Below, one piece after another: positions 9,704 through 17,864 of a stretch of DNA of 45,706 nt. The stretch is from Syntrophaceae bacterium (GTDB lineage: Bacteria; Desulfobacterota; Syntrophia; Syntrophales; UBA5619): NCBI GenBank assembly GCA_003141195.1, contig PLLC01000025.1, positions 8,530 through 54,235 of the forward strand, given 5' to 3'. Position 1 is the stretch's first letter; every line of letters starts with the position of its first letter. The notes below the pieces were generated by a model that saw nothing but the letters and a program-made list of their open reading frames with translations, was not told the DNA's origin and made no database searches. The position numbers were made by a program, and so were the translations under genes.

Positions 9704-10528
9704 TCACCCCTTTTCCAACGGGTTCAGGATCATCTTCCAGAAGCGGGCGTACCGGACATCCAGAAAGCCCGTGAGGCCGATGATCATCCCCTCCCGGCCC
9801 GCCGCCGGCTCTGCCTGGTACGTTCCGAAGAGCCGGTCCCACCAGGAGAGGTTGAAACCGAAATTGTGGTTGGATTCCTGCCGGAGAATGGAATGGTGAA
9901 CGAGGTGCATGTCGGGGGTCACCACGATCCTTCGGAGGAGGCGATCCGGCCGGGCGGGGATCCGGAAGTTGCCGTGGTTGAACATGGCCATGCCGTTCAG
10001 AAGGACCTCGAAGATGAAGACGGCAAGGGCGGGAGGGCCGAGGACGGCCACCGCGGCCATTTTAATCAGCAAGGAGATCACGATCTCCAGCGGGTGAAAA
10101 CGGAGCGCCGAGGTGAGATCGAGGTCCAGATCCGTATGGTGCATCCGGTGGAGCTGCCAGAAAAAGTGAACCCGGTGAAACAGGACGTGCTGGGCATAGA
10201 TGACCAGATCGAGTGCCAGAATGCTTGAGATGATGGCCGCCGCTTCCGGGAGCGGGGCGATGTTCAGCAGGCCCCATCCCTTCTGCGCCCACAGGACGGC
10301 CATGCCGACGGGAAGGATGGGGAAAAGCAGGCGCGGGAGGACGCCGTTCACGAGATGCACCGACCAGTTCCCGAACCAGCGCAAAGACTTCTTCACGATC
10401 AGCGGACGCCGGGGGATGACGATCTCCGCGATGGCGACGGCGGTGAAAATGGCCAGGAAGCAGCCGATGCGGATGACCGTTTCGTGCTCGGAAAAATTCA
10501 GTTGAAAACCCATATCGGGGAAAATCAT
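9704..10528 (-). CDS. Sterol desaturase/fatty acid hydroxylase family membrane protein
   Basis: A 274-residue integral membrane non-haem di-iron protein with about four hydrophobic spans. The eight-His iron site is complete: HVLFH (His114, 118), HRMHH (His127, 130, 131), HLVHH (His208, 211, 212) and His221. Family members use O2 to hydroxylate or desaturate lipid substrates; the substrate here is unknown. The O2 requirement is notable if the host is an anaerobe. The ATG at 10528 (MIFPDMGFQ) is favoured, with AGGA about 9 nt upstream; a further in-frame ATG lies at 10513. The frame extends upstream to 10726, but that part has no membrane or enzyme character. It heads a two-gene unit with the transferase 1 gene. 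Confidence 0.85.
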   Translation of the reverse strand: MIFPDMGFQLNFSEHETVIRIGCFLAIFTAVAIAEIVIPRRPLIVKKSLRWFGNWSVHLVNGVLPRLLFPILPVGMAVLWAQKGWGLLNIAPLPEAAAIISSILALDLVIYAQHVLFHRVHFFWQLHRMHHTDLDLDLTSALRFHPLEIVISLLIKMAAVAVLGPPALAVFIFEVLLNGMAMFNHGNFRIPARPDRLLRRIVVTPDMHLVHHSILRQESNHNFGFNLSWWDRLFGTYQAEPAAGREGMIIGLTGFLDVRYARFWKMILNPLEKG

Positions 10529-10689
10529 CGGCGCGGTCCTATTTGCTGTTTGTGTATAGACACAGGGCCCATGTGTCCATGTTGTCGTTTCCTCCCGCCG
10601 GCCATTCTTCAATCCAAGACCGTGTTCAACCAAGAAAGATGATACACCGAACCGGCGGTAATGAAAATCCTCTCCTTGCAGAAAAATAG

Positions 10690-10709
10690 AGAGGTTTGCA
10701 TAAACCTCT
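10690..10709. repeat. Perfect 8-bp inverted repeat, possible operator
   Basis: AGAGGTTT and AAACCTCT flank a 4-bp GCAT loop. The palindrome lies between the divergent desaturase-like and TVP38 genes, 38-77 bp upstream of the possible TVP38 starts, so it is placed like a repressor site. No T-run follows that would make it a clear terminator. Confidence 0.45.
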
Positions 10710-10785
10710 TTCCCTCCGGCTTGCAAATCTGGTAGAGGAAGGGCGTATGGATTGCGCAGAGGCGCATTCAGAGAAGGGGTATGAC

Positions 10786-11499
10786 ATGGAAGAAAGTACT
10801 CCCGAAGCGACGAAAAAATCCAGGATTTGGCGGCCGGTCCTCCTGCTCGTTGTTGTTGTAGCCGCCGTGATTCTCCTGCGCTTCCTGGGAATTGCAGAGA
10901 GGCTGGGTGATCTGAAGGAATGGATCCGGGGGGTTGGTTCTCTGGCGCCGCTGGTGTTCGTTCTGGTTTATATCGTTGCGGTGGTTGCGGCCCTGCCGGG
11001 TCTGGTCCTCACCATCGCCGGGGCTGCTCTCTTCGGATCGCTGATCGGCGTGATCCTGGTCAGCATCGCCTCCACGGCGGGGGCGGGTCTCGCCTTCCTG
11101 ATCGCCCGTTACATTGCGCGGGAGAGGATGGTCCGGCGGTTCTCCGGCAATGAAACCTTCCGGAAACTGGACCGCATGACGAAAGAGCACGGAGCGGTCG
11201 TGGTGGCCATCACCCGCCTCATCCCCCTCTTCCCGTTCAATCTGCTCAATTACGGCTTCGGCCTGACCGGCGTCCCGTTCCGGACCTACCTCTTCTGGTC
11301 CTGGCTCTGCATGCTTCCCGCAACGATCCTCTACGTGGTCGGCGTCGATGCCGTTTTCAGCAGCCTCTCCCGGGGGGAGATCCCCTGGCCGCTCATCGCG
11401 GTGGCCGCCGTCGCGGCTTTGATCCTGATTTTTCTGGTGAAGATCGCCAGGCGTCGTCTCCGGCGAAAAGCGGGGGAGGATCGTTCCGACCTGCCCTGA
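10786..11499 (+). CDS. TVP38/TMEM64 family (VTT domain) membrane protein
   Basis: A 237-residue inner-membrane protein of the DedA/SNARE-associated superfamily. After a short polar N-terminus there is a membrane span (about 15-35), then the VTT core with ALPGLVLTIAGAALFG, FLIARYIARE and FPFNLLNYGFGLTGV, and two C-terminal spans, ending in a basic tail. Related proteins are thought to act as lipid scramblases or small-ion transporters; substrate unknown. The ATG at 10786 has AGAAGGGG upstream. An in-frame ATG at 10747, preceded by GAGGAAGG, would add 13 residues and is also possible. Its neighbours (MerA-like flavoprotein, transferases 1 and 2) repeat a common association of this family. Confidence 0.88.
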   Translation: MEESTPEATKKSRIWRPVLLLVVVVAAVILLRFLGIAERLGDLKEWIRGVGSLAPLVFVLVYIVAVVAALPGLVLTIAGAALFGSLIGVILVSIASTAGAGLAFLIARYIARERMVRRFSGNETFRKLDRMTKEHGAVVVAITRLIPLFPFNLLNYGFGLTGVPFRTYLFWSWLCMLPATILYVVGVDAVFSSLSRGEIPWPLIAVAAVAALILIFLVKIARRRLRRKAGEDRSDLP

Positions 11500-11625
11500 G
11501 ACAGGCAGGTTATCGTAACGTTTCCATCAAGGCGTTACAATACATTTCGCACGGGCGGAAAATCTTGTTCAATATCTTCCGGTGAAGATCTCCCCGCGGT
11601 CGAGATAACCATTTGAAACAAAGTG

Positions 11626-12321
11626 TTATCGATAAAACCGGACGAGCCGCTCCGGCGCGACGCCGCAAAGATAGAGGGTCATCAGAAACCAGTTTCTATT
11701 CGTGCCGAATACCAAGCCCTCTTTTTCCCATCGGCGCGCCGAGGTGATCACCGGCTCCCGGAATATGATGATCCTCCCGCCTTTCCGCTTGATCCGCCGC
11801 ATGAGGTCCACGTCCTCCATGATCGGGATGTCCCGGAATCCTCCGAGGGTCCGAAAACAGGAGGCCCGGATGAAGATCGCCTGATCGCCGTAGGGGATTC
11901 GCGTCAGACGCGACCGCAGGCTGGCCGCTCTTTCGATAACCCGGAAGGCCGCCCGCGGGGAATCGATGCGCAGATTGAAGGCGCCGCCGACGCAGCCGTC
12001 ATCGCGCATCGCTTCGGCAATCCGTTCAAAGGCGGCGGGCGGCAGAACGGTGTCGGCATGGAGGAAGAGCAGCACATCGCCGGCGGCGATGGCGGCACCC
12101 CGGTTGAGCTGTCCGCCCCGGCCTTTTTCGGAGCGGACCTTCTGCATAGCGGCGTCTTGTATTGCTGCAAGGGTTTCCCCTTCCGCCTGTCCATCGACCA
12201 CGATGATCTCTGCGGAGTCCCCGCCTCTCCGACAACGGACGGCTTCGATCGTTCGGTTGATGACGGCCTGTTCGCAAAACACGGGGATGATCACCGAGAT
12301 GCGACATTCCAGGTTCTTCAA
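11626..12321 (-). CDS. rSAM/selenodomain-associated transferase 2 (GT2 glycosyltransferase)
   Basis: A 231-residue cytoplasmic family 2 glycosyltransferase of the TIGR04283 type. It has the N-terminal SVIIPVFCEQAVINRTI, the nucleotide-binding EIIVVDGQAEGET (about 37-49), the metal site LLFLHADTVLPP (DxD-like HAD), GGAFNLRID and the catalytic-region PIMEDVDLMRRIKRKG. Translation starts at TTG (12321), which AGGAG 5 nt upstream supports. Members co-occur with transferase 1 and a radical SAM protein in arsenosugar-type loci; the sugar and acceptor are not known from sequence. It converges on the TVP38 gene with 126 bp between them. Confidence 0.87.
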   Translation of the reverse strand: MKNLECRISVIIPVFCEQAVINRTIEAVRCRRGGDSAEIIVVDGQAEGETLAAIQDAAMQKVRSEKGRGGQLNRGAAIAAGDVLLFLHADTVLPPAAFERIAEAMRDDGCVGGAFNLRIDSPRAAFRVIERAASLRSRLTRIPYGDQAIFIRASCFRTLGGFRDIPIMEDVDLMRRIKRKGGRIIIFREPVITSARRWEKEGLVFGTNRNWFLMTLYLCGVAPERLVRFYR

Positions 12322-12614
12322 GGCAACTCCTCTGACTCACGGGTCTTTTGCTTCGGATAAGCCACCCGGAACATGCCATCACCTCTTTCGTGCGGGAAAT
12401 GCGGGATGCCGGGCCAACCCCTGTATTTCTACCACAAACCGATCCGAAGTTCTGCTGCTTTCTCCGGTGTATCGCCAAATGATGTGGGGGCGCGTCAGGC
12501 TCCGTCGCCCAGCCTGCCGCCACAGCCTGTCTTGCATCAAACCCCGGCATATGATATTTCTTTCAAATAACGGGGCAGCCGCCCCCAACCTTCAGGGGTG
12601 TATGGCCATGGACA

Positions 12615-12962
12615 ATGAAAAAAACCTCCGTCATTGCGGTCGGCTGTGACGACGGGGATCTCTTCGCCGCGGTGAACGCGAACGAAGAGATGAACGAGGG
12701 GGCGGCGGTCCGCAATGGTGAAGTCCTCGCCAGGCTGCCGCTTCCCATCGCCGGCCTCATGTCGGACCGGCCGCTGGCCGAGGTCACCCAAGGTTGGGAG
12801 GAGCTGCGCCGCATTGCCCGTGATTTCGGTTCCGTGCCGGTCGAGCCCTTCATGGTTCTCTCCTTCCTCGCCCTGCCTGTGATTCCGGAGCTGAAGTTGA
12901 CCGACATGGGGCTCGTTGATGTGAACCTCTTTCAACACTTATCCCTCTTCGCAGGGGGTTGA
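12615..12962 (+). pseudogene. Adenine deaminase, C-terminal remnant
   Basis: A 115-codon frame matching only the last quarter of adenine deaminase, which is normally about 570-600 residues. The segment VIAVGCDDGDLFAAVN corresponds to the region after the SHNIxVVG motif, followed by VRNGEVLARLPLPIAGLMSD, then PFMVLSFLALPVIPELKLTD and GLVDV. The metal-binding amidohydrolase barrel is entirely missing, and nothing recognisable as its 5' part lies in the 290 bp upstream. The ATG at 12615 has no good ribosome site. It is most likely a deletion remnant left beside the glycerate kinase gene. Confidence 0.8.
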
Positions 12963-13033
12963 CGGCGGGAAAAATAGAGTGCGGAAATGACATGAACGAT
13001 AAATAAGCTAACGATAAAAGATCAGGGGGAGCA

Positions 13034-14335
13034 GTGACGAACCGAGAAAAGATGATGAGCGTGTTCCAGGATGCCCTGAGCTCGGTACTCCCTGGGAATC
13101 TGGTCCGGGAAACGCTGAAGTATGATGGTGGTGTCCTCACGATCGAAGGGAAAGGCTACCGCCTTAGCGACTACCGCGGGGTTCATCTCTTCGGGAGCGG
13201 GAAGGCCTCGGTCGAGACGGCGCGGGCCGTCGGGGCCATAATGGGAGACCGGGTGACGGACTGCCTCGTTGTTTCCAATTACGGCGCCACCCTGGACGGA
13301 ATCACGGTCTTCGAGAGCTCGCACCCCGTCCTCACGGAGAAGAGCATCCGGGCGGCCGAAATCCTGATGCAGAAAATGTCCGCCCTTTCCGCGGACGACT
13401 TCTTCATCTATGTTTTGTCCGGCGGGAGCTCGGCGCTCATCGAGAAGCCGGCGCCGCCGATCACCCTGGTCGAGATGCAGGGGTTGGTGAAGGGGCTCCT
13501 CGCGAACGGCGTCCCCATCGAGGAGCTGAACGTCGTCCGGAAGCACCTCTCCCTCGTGAAGGGCGGGCGCCTGGGCCGGCTGTCGAAGGCGCGCGGGATC
13601 GTCCTGGTCGTCTCGGACGTCATTGGCGACGACCTGGAGGCGATCGGCTCTGCGCCGATGTTCTTCGACCGCTCCAGTTTTGCGGATACCCATGCCATCC
13701 TGAAAAAATACGGCCTCTGGGAGGCAGCGCCGGAAAGCGTCCGGACGGTGATCCGGAAGGGGCTCAACGGGGAGATGGAGGAGACGCCGAAGGGGCCGAG
13801 CCCGCTGATCGACCATTTTCTCATCGGGAGCAACCTGAAGATCCTCCGGAAGGCGAAGGAGAAGGCCGAGGCCCTGGGGATTCCCACCCGCATCATGAGT
13901 TCCCGCCTTAGGGGCGAGGCGCGGGAGATGGCGAAGGCGATCCTGGCCATCGGCGAGGAGATCGCCTTCACGGGGCATCCATTCACCCCGCCGGTCTGCC
14001 TGCTCTTCGGTGGGGAGACAACCGTAACCCTGAAGGGGGACGGAATGGGCGGCCGGAACCAGGAGATGGCCCTCGCTGCCCTCCGCGAATTCCAGGGGAA
14101 CCCGCGCTTTCTCTTTCTCAGCGCCGGGACGGACGGGATCGACGGCCATTCGGACGCCGCCGGCGCTCTCGTCGATCATGCAAGCTGGGAAAAGGCGCAG
14201 GCGATCGGTCTCCGGGTCGACGATTTTTTAGCCCGGAACGACTCCTACCACTTTCTGCAGCAGACCGGGGACCTGATCATGACCGGCCCCACGGGGACGA
14301 ATGTCATGGACATGACCGCGCTGCTGATCTCGTAA
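13034..14335 (+). CDS. Glycerate 2-kinase (MOFRL family)
   Basis: A 433-residue cytoplasmic enzyme of the GckA/TtuD family that phosphorylates D-glycerate to 2-phosphoglycerate, feeding serine-cycle, glyoxylate or sugar-acid carbon into glycolysis. The N-terminal DUF4147 domain shows GVHLFGSGKAS, VVSNYG, SSHPVLTEKS, the phosphate loop VLSGGSSALIEKP (about 133-145) and NVVRKHLSLVKGG. The C-terminal MOFRL domain has LFGGETTVTLKGDGMGGRNQ and SAGTDGIDGHSDAAG. Length and motifs are complete. It starts at GTG (13034) with AGGGGG just upstream; an ATG six codons in (13052) is an alternative. It stands alone on the plus strand. Confidence 0.93.
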   Translation: MTNREKMMSVFQDALSSVLPGNLVRETLKYDGGVLTIEGKGYRLSDYRGVHLFGSGKASVETARAVGAIMGDRVTDCLVVSNYGATLDGITVFESSHPVLTEKSIRAAEILMQKMSALSADDFFIYVLSGGSSALIEKPAPPITLVEMQGLVKGLLANGVPIEELNVVRKHLSLVKGGRLGRLSKARGIVLVVSDVIGDDLEAIGSAPMFFDRSSFADTHAILKKYGLWEAAPESVRTVIRKGLNGEMEETPKGPSPLIDHFLIGSNLKILRKAKEKAEALGIPTRIMSSRLRGEAREMAKAILAIGEEIAFTGHPFTPPVCLLFGGETTVTLKGDGMGGRNQEMALAALREFQGNPRFLFLSAGTDGIDGHSDAAGALVDHASWEKAQAIGLRVDDFLARNDSYHFLQQTGDLIMTGPTGTNVMDMTALLIS

Positions 14336-14446
14336 AAGGCGTCGGCAGGTCCGGGGGATCCGGTCGGGGAGGCGGTTTTACCCTCTCCTTCCATTCCTTT
14401 CCTGTCTTAAAAAAACGGCAGCCTTTTCGTGCCTACCCGGACCTTT

Positions 14447-15292
14447 TCACAAAGTGCTATCAAAAACGATGACTCTATTACGCCCCTCCTGCTTCGCTTT
14501 ATAGAGAGCTTTGTCCGCTCGCTCGATAAGAACATGATGGTCGGTGAATTGCTGATCAAACCCCGTAACACCGATGCTTACAGTTATTGTAATTGCCGGT
14601 CTCTTCTCATCCTCGTCCGCCGGCACCATGATCGATGTTTCCACGGCCTGACGCAATCGTTCCGCCAGATCAACTGCATCTGAGACCGGGGTCTGAAGTG
14701 CAAGGATGGAAATTTCTTCTCCTCCGTAACGGGCAATGATATCCGTGTCTCGGACTTTTTTGAAAAGCACTTTCCCCAGGCTCTGTAAGGTTTGGTCTCC
14801 AATCTGATGTCCATAATGGTCATTGACGGCTTTGAAGTGGTCAATATCCAGCAATAGCATGGATAGTGGCATGCCGTATCTGCTGAACCTCGGAAGCTCT
14901 TCGGCTATTTTCCTGTCCAAATACCTCCGGTTGTAAATGCCGATTAAATGGTCCGTGATATTTTCATGTTGAAGCGTGGAGATTCGCTTTATTTCGGTAG
15001 CCGTTTCCAGAGCAAGCGTACCGACAAACAGGACCAGAACGGCGCCAAGAAAGAACACCGCGGGTACGATTAGATTAAAATTGTCATCATGTTTCAGCCA
15101 ATACAAATACGTAAAGCTTACATAACCGGCGATAAAAAAGAGAATCAGTGCCCTCAGGTCGTTCCACCTTCTTAGTAGCGCCCCTTTAGGCAGTTGTCCG
15201 ATCAGGCGCTGGATGGGGTAGAAAGAAACGCAAAGAAGACAGGCGCCCACGAATAAGATCCCATTTACGATATAACCCGTAATGTTCTGCAT
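14447..15292 (-). CDS. Membrane-bound diguanylate cyclase (GGDEF domain)
   Basis: A 281-residue protein with three N-terminal membrane spans (about 4-25, 47-66, 73-95), a short linker and a GGDEF domain from about residue 108. The active loop reads GGEEI (190-194) instead of GGDEF/GGEEF. The Phe-to-Ile change at position five is uncommon, but the metal- and substrate-binding Gly/Glu residues are kept, and the upstream DIDHFKAVNDHYGHQIGD block is canonical. The product-inhibition I-site RxxD (RDTD, 181-184) lies the usual five residues before the loop. It probably makes c-di-GMP; PilZ proteins at 44353 and 45183 could be receptors. A near-consensus promoter lies at 15359-15387. Confidence 0.92.
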   Translation of the reverse strand: MQNITGYIVNGILFVGACLLCVSFYPIQRLIGQLPKGALLRRWNDLRALILFFIAGYVSFTYLYWLKHDDNFNLIVPAVFFLGAVLVLFVGTLALETATEIKRISTLQHENITDHLIGIYNRRYLDRKIAEELPRFSRYGMPLSMLLLDIDHFKAVNDHYGHQIGDQTLQSLGKVLFKKVRDTDIIARYGGEEISILALQTPVSDAVDLAERLRQAVETSIMVPADEDEKRPAITITVSIGVTGFDQQFTDHHVLIERADKALYKAKQEGRNRVIVFDSTL

Positions 15293-15358
15293 ATAAATGA
15301 CCTTAAGAGCTTTGGTTTTTCATTTCGAATGGATAAGAATTCCCTTTTTGGCGGGCGA

Positions 15359-15387
15359 AGTATAGGGATGAGTCCCTTGTATGTCAA
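15359..15387 (-). promoter_or_regulatory. Sigma70 promoter of the diguanylate cyclase gene
   Basis: Minus-strand TTGACA (15382-15387), a 17-bp spacer and TATACT (15359-15364). It begins TTGACATAC, like three other promoters in this window. The leader would be about 60 nt. Confidence 0.75.
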
Positions 15388-15479
15388 GACATAATAAGGT
15401 ACTTTCCCTTTGCCAGCCCCGGAAGCGGTAGACCGCGAAGCGGGAAAGCCTTCCTTACCGCCTTGCCCGGAGTCCGAAA

Positions 15480-16610
15480 TCAATCGGCCTTCGCCTGCGC
15501 GATCCACTTCTGCATGCGGGCCTGTTCTTTTCCCCATCCCTCAGACAGTCGGAGGTCCAGGAACAACCGGAACCATTGATCCATCATCCCCGCCGCCCTT
15601 TCGATGAGATAGATCCTCTCGAGGATCTGCCCCTCCCGGTCGGCCTCTTCCCCCTCGCTTTCCGCGACGGCCGGCAACTTCATGGACTGGAAATGGAAGC
15701 GGTCCGCCTTGAAGGTGAATTCCCATTCCGCCTTGTCGTGGGCCACCCGGAGGCGTGCCGCAGTGATCTTTTTCCCCCGGCGCAGGGCCTCCTTTCCCTC
15801 CTTGAGATCGGCGTGGAGCCCCTGACAGACGACCGTTTCGGCGTACTCCCCGTCGCCCGATTCCAGGACGAGACGCCGCACGAAAACGACCTCGCTTTCG
15901 CCGCCGCCGGGAATCCGGATCATCCCGTTTCTCTCCTCGCTCTTGAACCAGAGCCAGGTGAGAAATTCCCGCCCGACGGTCAGGGGATCGACCCCGGGCG
16001 GGAGAGGCGGGAGAGAGACATCCCGGGAGTTTGACCCGGCCGCCGCGCCCTGCGGGTTCGCACCCTCTCCTTCGACGTCCCACGGCGCATAAGGGCAAAG
16101 GCCGAGCGAAAAGGATTCCCGAAAAAGCTCCTGGAGCTCACCGACCACCTTGTCCGAAAGGCAGCAGAAGGTCAGGACATGGTCCGGGACGGACCAGCAG
16201 ATCTCATGAAAGGCGGGGACGGGGAGGGTTTTACCGAGCAGTTCAAGCCGCACCGACTCCCGGATCGCCTCGCGTTGTTCTCGGTAGAGCTTCTTCTGCC
16301 CGCTTTCGGCGAGCTGTTTCCGTTCCGCCTCCAGGATCCGGAGCCGGAGGAGGGAAGGGGCGACCGACTTCCGGTCGATGCGGAGGGAAAAGAGCATGTA
16401 CCGCCCCTGGGCGTAGGAGGCATAGGGAAAATCCGTGTCGAGGCAGTTTTCCAGGGAGGTCCAGCCCGCCGCTTTTTCGTCCGTCGTGCGCCAGACGGTC
16501 TGGAAGGCGTAGCGCCGGATCCGCTCGTTGAAGAATTCGGGGAAATGGTCCGGCAGGGCGCCGACCGTGCGATAACGCGAAAACGTGACAGATCCCTTCA
16601 ATAATCCCAT
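15480..16610 (-). CDS. rdgC: Recombination-associated protein RdgC
   Basis: A 376-residue protein matching the deltaproteobacterial RdgC family. It opens with MGLLKGSVTFSRYRTVG, has the conserved GWTSLENCLDTDFPYASYAQGRY (about 49-71), FSLRIDRKSVAPSLL, LYREQREAIRESVRLELLGK and FHEICWSVPDHVL. In enterobacteria RdgC forms a ring around DNA and restrains RecA; that role is inferred here. A proline/glycine-rich linker near residues 195-215 precedes the C-terminal half. The ATG at 16610 has AAAGGAG 7 nt upstream. The gene is monocistronic and diverges from nadK across a copy of the 126-bp repeat. Confidence 0.88.
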   Translation of the reverse strand: MGLLKGSVTFSRYRTVGALPDHFPEFFNERIRRYAFQTVWRTTDEKAAGWTSLENCLDTDFPYASYAQGRYMLFSLRIDRKSVAPSLLRLRILEAERKQLAESGQKKLYREQREAIRESVRLELLGKTLPVPAFHEICWSVPDHVLTFCCLSDKVVGELQELFRESFSLGLCPYAPWDVEGEGANPQGAAAGSNSRDVSLPPLPPGVDPLTVGREFLTWLWFKSEERNGMIRIPGGGESEVVFVRRLVLESGDGEYAETVVCQGLHADLKEGKEALRRGKKITAARLRVAHDKAEWEFTFKADRFHFQSMKLPAVAESEGEEADREGQILERIYLIERAAGMMDQWFRLFLDLRLSEGWGKEQARMQKWIAQAKAD

Positions 16611-16637
16611 GGGCGTCTCCTTTTGCGGGCGACACTA

Positions 16638-16763
16638 ACAGGCTGTTGAAAAACGCCCATCTGTTTCGTTTCCCTCATCCTTCGCCGCTCAACGTACTTT
16701 AAAGTACGCCTCACGGCTCAGGATTTCGGGGGCCTTGCATCTGGGCATTTTTGAACAGGCCTG
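16638..16763. repeat. 126-bp inverted-repeat element, copy 1 (MITE-like)
   Basis: A non-coding element whose ends form imperfect terminal inverted repeats (left ACAGGCTGTTGAAAAACG, right the complement of CAGGCCTGTTCAAAAATG). A central palindrome reads CGTACTTTAAAGTACG. A second copy, in the opposite orientation and about 90% identical, lies at 42223-42348. This copy occupies the rdgC/nadK intergenic region. It encodes nothing, so if mobile it would depend on another transposase. Confidence 0.85.
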
Positions 16764-16952
16764 CACGAGCCTTTTTAAATATGCTCCTAACCCACTTGTC
16801 CGGAGGATGTCAAGGCTAAGTGAAGTCCGTCCAGCTTTCAGATCCGTTGCCGGATGATTTTGCTGAATTTTCACGGGCGATCTGCATCATACGCATGGAC
16901 ACCCGGAGTATTTTATGATAAAAAAGGCGCAAATGTGTTCTAAGGGAATCAG

Positions 16953-17864
16953 ATGGTTATCAAAAAAGTCGGAATCATCGCTAATATCGCCAAGGAAAAA
17001 TCGCCCGAATACACCGCCGCTCTTCGGGAGTGGATGCTGAAGCGCGGGCTGGAGGTCTATCTCGAGGAAGGGATTGCCGTGAAGATCGGCTGCCTTCCCG
17101 GTGTTGAAAAAGGGAAGCTCTGGACGCTGGTGGATCTGCTCGTCGTCTTCGGCGGCGACGGGACCATCCTGCGGACGGCCCGTCTGGCCCGCAAACGGGA
17201 TGTGCCCATCGTCGGGATCAATCTCGGGGGATTCGGATACCTGACCGAGGTGAACCTCAGCGAGATGTTTGCCGCCCTGGAGCTGATCCTTGCGGGTAAC
17301 TTCCAGATTGAAAAACGGATGATGCTCGATGTGGAGATCCAGGGGGGCGAGGAACCGTTCCGGGAGGGGACCGTCCTGAACGACGTCGTGATCAACCGGG
17401 GGAATCTTTCCCGGATCGTGGAGTTGGAGACGACGGTGGACGGTCGCTATCTGACGACCTTCAAGGCCGACGGCCTCATCATCGCGACGCCGACCGGCTC
17501 CACGGCCTATTCGCTGGCCGCGGGCGGACCCATCATCTTTCCCGAGCTGAATTCGATTATCATCAACCCGATCTGCCCCCATACCCTGACGAACCGGCCG
17601 GTCATCCTGCCGGAAAGCGCGGTTATCCAGGTCTCGCTCTGCACCCTGGAGCAGGGGGCGACCGTGACCCTCGACGGACAGGTATCCTTTACCGTGAAGT
17701 TCGGGGACAGCGTCACCATCCGGAAGTCGCGGTACATCACCACGCTGGTCTCTTCTCCCCACCGGGGCTATCTGGAGATCCTGCGGACAAAGTTGGGATG
17801 GGGCGGTTCCCAGACGGGAGCGACCCGGAAGGGGCAGGATGCTCGCGGAACTGAATATCCGTAA
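16953..17864 (+). CDS. nadK: NAD kinase
   Basis: A 303-residue cytoplasmic enzyme that phosphorylates NAD to NADP using ATP or polyphosphate. It has the catalytic FGGDGT motif (GGDG 67-70), GINLGGFGYLTEV for nucleotide binding, LNDVVINRG, and the diagnostic ADGLIIATPTGSTAYSLAAGG. AAGGGA upstream of the ATG at 16953 supports the start. The coding region overlaps the start of recN by 26 bp, so the two are translationally coupled. The nadK-recN order is widely conserved. The last 25 residues are polar and beyond the usual fold. Confidence 0.96.
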   Translation: MVIKKVGIIANIAKEKSPEYTAALREWMLKRGLEVYLEEGIAVKIGCLPGVEKGKLWTLVDLLVVFGGDGTILRTARLARKRDVPIVGINLGGFGYLTEVNLSEMFAALELILAGNFQIEKRMMLDVEIQGGEEPFREGTVLNDVVINRGNLSRIVELETTVDGRYLTTFKADGLIIATPTGSTAYSLAAGGPIIFPELNSIIINPICPHTLTNRPVILPESAVIQVSLCTLEQGATVTLDGQVSFTVKFGDSVTIRKSRYITTLVSSPHRGYLEILRTKLGWGGSQTGATRKGQDARGTEYP

